Shown here in pieces: positions 63,962-64,000 of a stretch of 64,000 bases of DNA. Positions within the stretch are counted from its first letter, which is position 1; each line of letters opens with the position of its first letter. Below the pieces are notes generated by a model, which searched no databases, had not been told where the DNA came from, and saw only the letters and a list, made by a program, of their open reading frames with translations. A program made the position numbers and the translations under genes. Source of the stretch: Aquidulcibacter paucihalophilus (GTDB lineage Bacteria > Pseudomonadota > Alphaproteobacteria > Caulobacterales > Aquidulcibacteraceae); NCBI RefSeq assembly GCF_002105465.1, contig NZ_NCSQ01000174.1, positions 28,793 to 92,792 on the forward strand, given 5' to 3'.

Positions 63962-64000
63962 AGTGGATTCCCAAATCAGTTAGTTTCTGATTCAACGCTG

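Noticed and set aside
1..64000. CRISPR array, insertion sequence, prophage or rRNA operon
   Set aside because: No regularly spaced repeats, transposase, integrase or rRNA sequence was seen on reading the window; a computed repeat search was not possible.

Overview
The window is a chromosomal segment of an alphaproteobacterium, most likely a Caulobacterales/Hyphomonadaceae-type lineage. The pointers are a likely RcdA cell-cycle adaptor next to a DUF1192 protein, a mitofilin (Mic60) homologue between hemD and hemY, a DUF4175/TIGR02302 protein, and a complete 2-oxoglutarate dehydrogenase operon. Genes are dense with short gaps and overlapping starts and stops. No rRNA, tRNA, insertion sequence, prophage or CRISPR array was seen. 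Species cannot be named from sequence reading alone.

Layout. 1-1.3 kb: a TetR regulator and a 37-residue membrane mini-gene that share the same TGAAC-N12-GTTCA dyad. 1.4-8.1 kb: a glycosyltransferase, tsaD and the divergent haem/envelope run hemC-hemD-mic60-hemY. 8.1-12.3 kb: thyA, a short-chain dehydrogenase, a secreted nuclease-like protein and a flavin oxidoreductase. 12.4-19.7 kb: TCA-cycle operon sucD-sucA-sucB-(membrane protein)-lpd on the minus strand. sucC lies apart at 30.4-31.6 kb with its own terminator. 19.8-24.4 kb: quinone oxidoreductase, DUF1192, rcdA, hybrid histidine kinase, rpmE. 24.5-31.8 kb: ABC exporter, propeller lactonase-like protein, PdeM nuclease, small membrane and HTH proteins, a DPM1-type glycosyltransferase, sucC.

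31.8-41.7 kb: a processive-type glycosyltransferase with an overlapping 72-residue membrane protein, a paired acyl-CoA dehydrogenase operon, a FIST sensor protein overlapping a soluble hybrid kinase, and a large secreted M14 peptidase. 42-44.6 kb: a self-contained GntR-ABC transporter operon with operator and terminator. 44.7-54.5 kb: DUF4386 protein, a lone AstB, an AbgT transporter, thiE, a Sel1 protein, TIGR02302, and a TetR-led three-gene operon with two tandem operators, the second covering the start codon. 54.5-58.1 kb: glycolytic cluster gap-(membrane protein)-pgk-fba on the minus strand, with a HexR-like palindrome beside the gap ribosome-binding site. 58.3-64 kb: coiled-coil protein, SGNH hydrolase, galE, then an AT-richer surface-glycan pair (pyruvyl transferase, glycosyltransferase) running off the window.

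Together this is mostly core metabolism (haem, TCA cycle, lower glycolysis, thymidylate, thiamine) interleaved with sensing and envelope modules. The least explained parts are the two TetR circuits, the GntR-ABC operon, the FIST-kinase pair and several small membrane proteins inserted in metabolic operons. Start sites were chosen from ribosome-binding sites and family alignment from memory. No database search was possible.
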